Of a DNA stretch of 64,000 nt, positions 59,871 through 64,000 are shown piece by piece. Location: positions 33,288 to 97,287 of the forward strand of contig CALFSV010000342.1 in the NCBI GenBank assembly GCA_937916485.1. The letters run 5' to 3'. The DNA is from an uncultured Paracoccaceae bacterium. Its GTDB lineage: Bacteria; Pseudomonadota; Alphaproteobacteria; Rhodobacterales; Rhodobacteraceae. Position 1 is the first letter of the stretch. Each line of letters opens with the position of its first letter. The translations under genes were made by a program, and so were the position numbers. The notes below the pieces were generated by a model. The model saw only the letters and a list, made by a program, of their open reading frames with translations. It searched no databases and was not told the DNA's origin.

Positions 59871-61541
59871 ATGAGATTTGGCTCTGCTCTCTTTCGGATG
59901 ATCTGCATTCCCAGCCTAATGTTGGGTTTGTTCTTCATGTCGATGTCGCTGACCCCGTCGCTGATCCCCAGAGGGGCGCTTGTTCAGGGCATTCTGGGTG
60001 GGCTGGTTGCGGGGATTGGATACCTGTGTGGCCGGATCATCGCCCTGATCTGGCGGGCCGCTGATCTGCCGCGCCTGCCCGCAGCAGTGTCGCGCGTCGT
60101 GACCCTTGTCTGGGCGGGGGCGGTCCTGGTCCTGTTGGTCTGGACCTTGGCGCGAAGCCTGCCGTGGCAGAACGACCTGCGCGCGAAAATGGGGCTTGAG
60201 CCTGCGGACCAGCTGCACCTTCTGACCCTACTGGCGGCGGCCCTCGTCGTTCTTGCCATCGCGCTTGCGATTGGCTTTGGGATCGCCGCCCTGTTCCGGC
60301 TGGTCCGGGTCCGACTGTACAGGATCATGCCCAAGCGGCGGGCCGATGTGCTGGGGCTGATTGTTGTGGCCCTTCTCCTGCTTGTCATCACCCGTGACGG
60401 CATTATGGACAACGTTATCACGGGCCTTGATGAAGGGTATGAGGCCGCCCAGAACCTGTTCGACAATGCCGCACCGCCACCGGTGGAAGACAGGATGACC
60501 GGCAGCGTCGCATCGTTGGTCGACTGGGACGGAATGGGCCAGCCGGGGCGTAACTTTGTCACCTCTGGCCCGACAGCCGAGGCGATTGCAGCCTTCCGCG
60601 GAAGGCCCGCGCTTGATCCGATCCGGGTCTATGTTGGACGGGCCAATGGCGACACCGCGCAGGAGAGGGCCGATCTGGCGCTGGCCGAACTGATCCGGGT
60701 CAATGCCTTTGACCGGGCGGTGATGATCGTGGCAAGCCCGACGGGAACCGGTTGGCTGGACCCCGGATCGCATGATCCGGTGGAATACATGCATGGCGGG
60801 GACATCGCGACGGTAAGCGCGCAATATTCCTACCTGCAATCGCCACTGGCCCTGATCCTTGAAACGGACGCGGGGCTGGAGCACGCCACTGCGCTGCTTG
60901 AGACGGTGCACGACTATTGGAAGACGCTGCCCCCGGACGCCCGACCGCGCTTATATGCCCACGGGCTAAGCCTTGGGGCGTGGTCGTCGATGTATGCCAC
61001 CAACCTGTTCCGGCTGGTCGACGATCCGATCAACGGGGCCTTCTGGGCCGGTCCGCCGTTTCCGTCGAACTTCTGGAACTACGTCCAGGCCGCCCGCGCT
61101 GAGGGCAGCGCATGGGTCCTGCCGACGGTGGGGGACGGGTCGCTGGTTCGATATGCCTCGCACTTTGCCGACGCGTCCGAGGCGGCGCCACCCTGGGGCA
61201 ACATGCGGATCGTGTTCCTGCAATACGCCAGTGATCCCATCGTGTTCTATGACCCCAAATCGCTCTGGCGCGCTCCGCCCTGGATGGTCGAGCCGCCAGC
61301 CCCCGATGCCTCTTCCAACATCCGGTTCATGCCGATCGTGACCCAGTTCCAGCTTGCGCTAGACATGGCACTGTCTTTTGGGGCGCCTCCCGGCCATGGG
61401 CATGCCTACTACGCGCAAGACTATATCGTCCCTTGGGTCGAGGTTTCGGCCCCCGAAGGCTGGACGGACGATGATACCGCCCGCCTCAAGGCCCATTGCG
61501 ACAACGGGTTTCAGTCCGGTTGCAGCAATGAGGTCAGGTAG
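59871..61541 (+). CDS. Membrane-anchored alpha/beta-hydrolase family protein (Abhydrolase_9 type)
   Basis: This 556-residue protein has five or so N-terminal membrane helices (within residues 8-180, for example LVQGILGGLVAGIGYLCGRI) followed by a large soluble domain. A nucleophile-elbow-like GLSLGAW places S367 as the likely catalytic serine. Similar two-part proteins are annotated only as alpha/beta-hydrolase family. The conserved SPTGTGWLDP and FWAGPPFPS segments are visible. Function unknown; a lipid or cell-envelope role would be inference. ATG 59871 is preferred to an upstream Met because the membrane segment starts right after it. Confidence 0.82.
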   Translation: MRFGSALFRMICIPSLMLGLFFMSMSLTPSLIPRGALVQGILGGLVAGIGYLCGRIIALIWRAADLPRLPAAVSRVVTLVWAGAVLVLLVWTLARSLPWQNDLRAKMGLEPADQLHLLTLLAAALVVLAIALAIGFGIAALFRLVRVRLYRIMPKRRADVLGLIVVALLLLVITRDGIMDNVITGLDEGYEAAQNLFDNAAPPPVEDRMTGSVASLVDWDGMGQPGRNFVTSGPTAEAIAAFRGRPALDPIRVYVGRANGDTAQERADLALAELIRVNAFDRAVMIVASPTGTGWLDPGSHDPVEYMHGGDIATVSAQYSYLQSPLALILETDAGLEHATALLETVHDYWKTLPPDARPRLYAHGLSLGAWSSMYATNLFRLVDDPINGAFWAGPPFPSNFWNYVQAARAEGSAWVLPTVGDGSLVRYASHFADASEAAPPWGNMRIVFLQYASDPIVFYDPKSLWRAPPWMVEPPAPDASSNIRFMPIVTQFQLALDMALSFGAPPGHGHAYYAQDYIVPWVEVSAPEGWTDDDTARLKAHCDNGFQSGCSNEVR

Positions 61542-61709
61542 AGGCATCGCTGGATACCGCCCGAACGCGGTCGGATCGCAGCCTCAAAGCCGCCGATTGC
61601 CCTGCACCGAAGGGTGATGTTTAGTGATCGGGACCAACGTTCGCCCCGGTGTCGCGGGACCGGTGAACGACGGCAGTCCCCCTGCGACCTATGCGAAAGG
61701 ACCCCAAGG

Positions 61710-62690
61710 ATGTCAGACGCCCCTTTGAAAGGCTGGAACCACGTCCCGAACGTTCCAATCCAGGTCTCGCCCTTCTTTCGCTGGCCTCTGCGGCCAAGGG
61801 AGATGGTGGCATGGGTCTGGAACTCATGGTTCCTGATCACCGAAAAGCTGATCATCGTCGGGATCGCCTTTGCCTCGTTCTACTGGTTCCAGCCGCCGCT
61901 GGAAGAGACACGGACCCTCGCCTTTGGCTGGATCGCCGAGATGTACATTCGCAACCTTGTCCTGATGACTTTGGTGGCGGGCGGGCTGCATCTGTATTTC
62001 TACACCTTCACCCGGCAGGGCCAGCACCTGAAGTATGATCCCCGGCCCTTGATGAAGAACGGCCGCCAGTTCACCCTTGGTGGCCAGATCCGCGACAACA
62101 TGTTCTGGACCCTTGGCAGCGGGGTTACCGTCTGGACGGTCTATGAGGTCCTGATGTTCTGGGCGCTGGCCAACGGTTATGCCCCGCTTTTGACCTTTGC
62201 CGCCCACCCGGTCTGGTTCGTTGCCCTGTTCCTGCTGATCCCGATCTGGGAAAGCTTTTACTTTTACTGGATTCACCGGCTCTTGCATGTGCCGTTCCTA
62301 TACCGGCACGTCCACGCCCTGCATCATCGCAACATCAACGTCGGTCCATGGTCCGGCCTGTCGATGCACCCGGTCGAGCATGTGATTTACCTTGGCACGG
62401 TCCTGATCCACTGGGTCGTGGCTGCCCATCCGGTGCACATCCTGTTCCATCTGCAATACTACACCCTGACGGCTGCCACGACGCATACCGGCTTTGAGGG
62501 GCTGGTGATCAAGGATGAAAACCGGCTGAAGCTGGGCACCTTCCACCACCAGATGCACCACCGGTATTTTGAGTGTAACTACGGCTCGCTCGAGATCCCT
62601 TGGGACAAGCTGTTCGGATCATTTCACGATGGGACCGAGGCTGCGGACCAGCGGATCAAAGAACGGCGCAAGCGCCTGACCAACAGCTAG
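61710..62690 (+). CDS. Sterol desaturase / fatty acid hydroxylase family protein
   Basis: This 326-residue integral membrane di-iron protein has histidine boxes HRLLH (189-193), HALHH (202-206) and HHQMHH (279-284). Several membrane helices lie around 40-60, 80-100, 135-180 and 225-260. Members hydroxylate or desaturate lipids, carotenoids or, in alkylglycerol monooxygenase relatives, ether lipids. ATG 61710 follows AAGGACCCCAAGG. Its stop shares a CTAG with the stop of the convergent gene. It is unrelated in sequence to the desaturase-like protein at 45139. Confidence 0.88.
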   Translation: MSDAPLKGWNHVPNVPIQVSPFFRWPLRPREMVAWVWNSWFLITEKLIIVGIAFASFYWFQPPLEETRTLAFGWIAEMYIRNLVLMTLVAGGLHLYFYTFTRQGQHLKYDPRPLMKNGRQFTLGGQIRDNMFWTLGSGVTVWTVYEVLMFWALANGYAPLLTFAAHPVWFVALFLLIPIWESFYFYWIHRLLHVPFLYRHVHALHHRNINVGPWSGLSMHPVEHVIYLGTVLIHWVVAAHPVHILFHLQYYTLTAATTHTGFEGLVIKDENRLKLGTFHHQMHHRYFECNYGSLEIPWDKLFGSFHDGTEAADQRIKERRKRLTNS

Positions 62691-63937
62691 GGCCGGGTCG
62701 ACCGGCCGGGGGAAAAGGCCGCAAGGTCGGTGTTCGGCCCGCGCCCGCTGGCGATTTGCGCCAGCCAGCGACCGGTCTTGGGCCCAGCCGTCAGCCCGAC
62801 GTGCTGATGCCCGTAGCCCAGCGTCAGATTATTCGCCCGGGGTGCCGTACCGATGACGGGCAGGGAGTCCGGAGTGCTGGGCCGGTGGCCCATCCATTCG
62901 TCGACCCGGTCGTAGGTCAGGTCGGGGAACAGCGCCTTTACCTGCCGCCGCAAAAGGTCGAAGGGGGCCTTTGAGGGAGCCGCGTCCAGCCCTCCGAATT
63001 CGACCATACCTGCACAGCGCAACCGTCCGGTCATGGAGTGCATGGCAAACTTGCCCGACGTCACCATGACCGAGTTCCTGAGCGTGATCGACGGGTTCAC
63101 GAATTCGATGTGATACCCCCGTTCGGATTCGAGCGGGACGGTGATCCCCAGTTTTGCCGCCAGCGGACCGGACCACGGCCCAAGGGTCAGCACGTAGTGA
63201 TCCGCCGTCATCGGGCCCTTGTCCGTCTCAATCCCTGTGCAGGTCCCATTGGCAAGGCGGACGTTGGTGATCGTAGCCTTGCGAAACACGCCGCCCTTGT
63301 CGCAGAATTCCGCCATGAGGGCTGTGACATGGGCCCCCGGATCGACGATCCGGCCATGCCTGAGCAGCCTCACGCCATGGCCAAACCGTTGCCCAAGGGC
63401 CGGGTCATGGGCGGCAAGGTCTGCGCCCGACATCTCTTCGAACGGGATGCCATGCTTCTTGCGGATCGCCCAGCCGTAGCTGTCCGCCAGAAACGCCTCC
63501 CGGTCCTTGTAGCCGTAAATCCAGTCGTCGTCGGTGATGTATTGGGCCGCCGGGGTGCCATCGGCAAGGGCGTGGTGCTGGTCCACCGCGTCATGCAGCA
63601 GTTCGTACAATTGACCCGCGATGTGATCGACGTTTCGGGATTGCCCAAGGTACTGTCGCAGGAACGGCAAGAGCCGTGGCAGATAAGACCACTTGAGGAA
63701 CAGGGGCTGGTTAGGGCTGAACAGCATTCGGGGCGCCTTGCGCCACAGCCCCGGGACGCTGACCGGGACAATCGCACCCGATGCGATGACACCGGCGTTG
63801 CCGTAGGATGTGCCCGCAGCCGGTCCTTCGCGATCGATCAGGGTGACGGCGAAACCATCCCGTTGCAGCCAGAGCGCGGTCGAAACCCCGACAATGCCTG
63901 CGCCGACAACGATGACTGATCTTGTTTGCACGCCCAT
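62687..63937 (-). CDS. FAD-dependent D-amino acid dehydrogenase-like oxidoreductase (DAO family)
   Basis: This 416-residue flavoprotein has dinucleotide motif VVGAGIVGVS near the N-terminus with D35 or so ending beta-2, then GTSYGNAGVIASGAIVP, a DadA-type signature. The substrate domain contains ESERGYHIEF, and the C-terminus has MGHRPSTPDSLPVIGTAPRANNL and YGHQHVGLTAGP. It probably deaminates D-amino acids at the membrane face, passing electrons to quinone, but related enzymes act on hydroxyproline or glycine. ATG at 63937 is chosen over TTG two codons upstream. It is the last gene in the window; 63 bp follow without a feature. Confidence 0.87.
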   Translation of the reverse strand: MGVQTRSVIVVGAGIVGVSTALWLQRDGFAVTLIDREGPAAGTSYGNAGVIASGAIVPVSVPGLWRKAPRMLFSPNQPLFLKWSYLPRLLPFLRQYLGQSRNVDHIAGQLYELLHDAVDQHHALADGTPAAQYITDDDWIYGYKDREAFLADSYGWAIRKKHGIPFEEMSGADLAAHDPALGQRFGHGVRLLRHGRIVDPGAHVTALMAEFCDKGGVFRKATITNVRLANGTCTGIETDKGPMTADHYVLTLGPWSGPLAAKLGITVPLESERGYHIEFVNPSITLRNSVMVTSGKFAMHSMTGRLRCAGMVEFGGLDAAPSKAPFDLLRRQVKALFPDLTYDRVDEWMGHRPSTPDSLPVIGTAPRANNLTLGYGHQHVGLTAGPKTGRWLAQIASGRGPNTDLAAFSPGRSTRP

Positions 63938-64000
63938 CCCCAATCGGCGTCACGAAACACCAGACCACCCGCCCGTGCAAGGGGATTGGATGGCCTATGT

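Noticed and set aside
1..64000. CRISPR arrays, insertion sequences, phage or toxin-antitoxin genes
   Set aside because: No regularly spaced repeats, transposase or integrase motifs, or small overlapping toxin/antitoxin pairs were found in the translations or spacers.

Overview
The window is a GC-rich, densely coding chromosomal stretch from an alphaproteobacterium, most likely of the Rhodobacterales (Roseobacter/Paracoccus type). The grounds are overall gene content, long overlapping operons with ATGA junctions, many sugar and amino-acid ABC importers, and an exact GTTC-N7-GTTC LexA box of the alphaproteobacterial kind. I see no rRNA, tRNA, CRISPR array, insertion sequence or phage gene. The coding complement looks intact, with no clear frameshifts.

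Region 1 (1-7315) holds housekeeping and single genes: a secreted 5'-nucleotidase with a tandem-hairpin terminator, a YedK/HMCES-type abasic-site protein, a methyltransferase, a transglutaminase-like protease, a VOC protein, a glutathione transferase and a GMC oxidoreductase with a four-cysteine motif.

Region 2 (7389-14415) looks like a complete oxidative D-apiose/D-apionate catabolic locus: apnO, apsD and apnL on the plus strand, a convergent FCD-type GntR regulator, then oiaK and a RuBisCO-like protein. The expected route is apiose, apionolactone, apionate, 3-oxo-isoapionate, its 4-phosphate, and then cleavage or decarboxylation by the RuBisCO-like protein. Region 3 (14730-21346) follows on the same strand: a complete dipeptide-type ABC importer with an M24 peptidase inside the operon.

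Region 4 (21370-34641, minus strand) is one long run of 13 genes with overlapping or closely spaced ends: two sugar permeases, a solute-binding protein, an ATPase, a Gfo/Idh dehydrogenase, two SIS-domain proteins (NagB-II-like and AgaS-like), a ROK kinase, NagA, CutC, and then a diaminopropionate-ammonia-lyase-like enzyme, a second M24 enzyme and an Asp/Glu-racemase-family protein. A divergent GntR/HutC regulator and a cytoplasmic GH20 hexosaminidase (34831-37466) complete an amino-sugar disaccharide system. The intervening AT-rich spacer carries phased TACCA half-sites and a palindrome over the regulator's start.

Region 5 (37495-43723) holds a TIM-barrel isomerase plus 3-HIBDH-family dehydrogenase pair, a UvrD-like helicase behind a LexA box, an EamA transporter and a LacI regulator. 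Region 6 (43949-57615) is a 13-gene plus-strand operon divergent from that LacI gene: a DUF4432 protein, a membrane di-iron desaturase/hydroxylase-like enzyme, two SDRs, four Gfo/Idh/MocA proteins, a TIM-barrel isomerase and a CUT2 sugar importer. I cannot assign its substrate; it is the best candidate in the window for an undescribed pathway, probably for a modified sugar, glycoside or cyclitol.

Region 7 (57726-63937) holds a PcaD-like hydrolase, PPK2, a membrane-anchored alpha/beta hydrolase, a sterol-desaturase-family protein and a DadA-like oxidase. No similarity search was possible. Family calls rest on motifs visible in the translations, and pathway calls on remembered biochemistry of the families.
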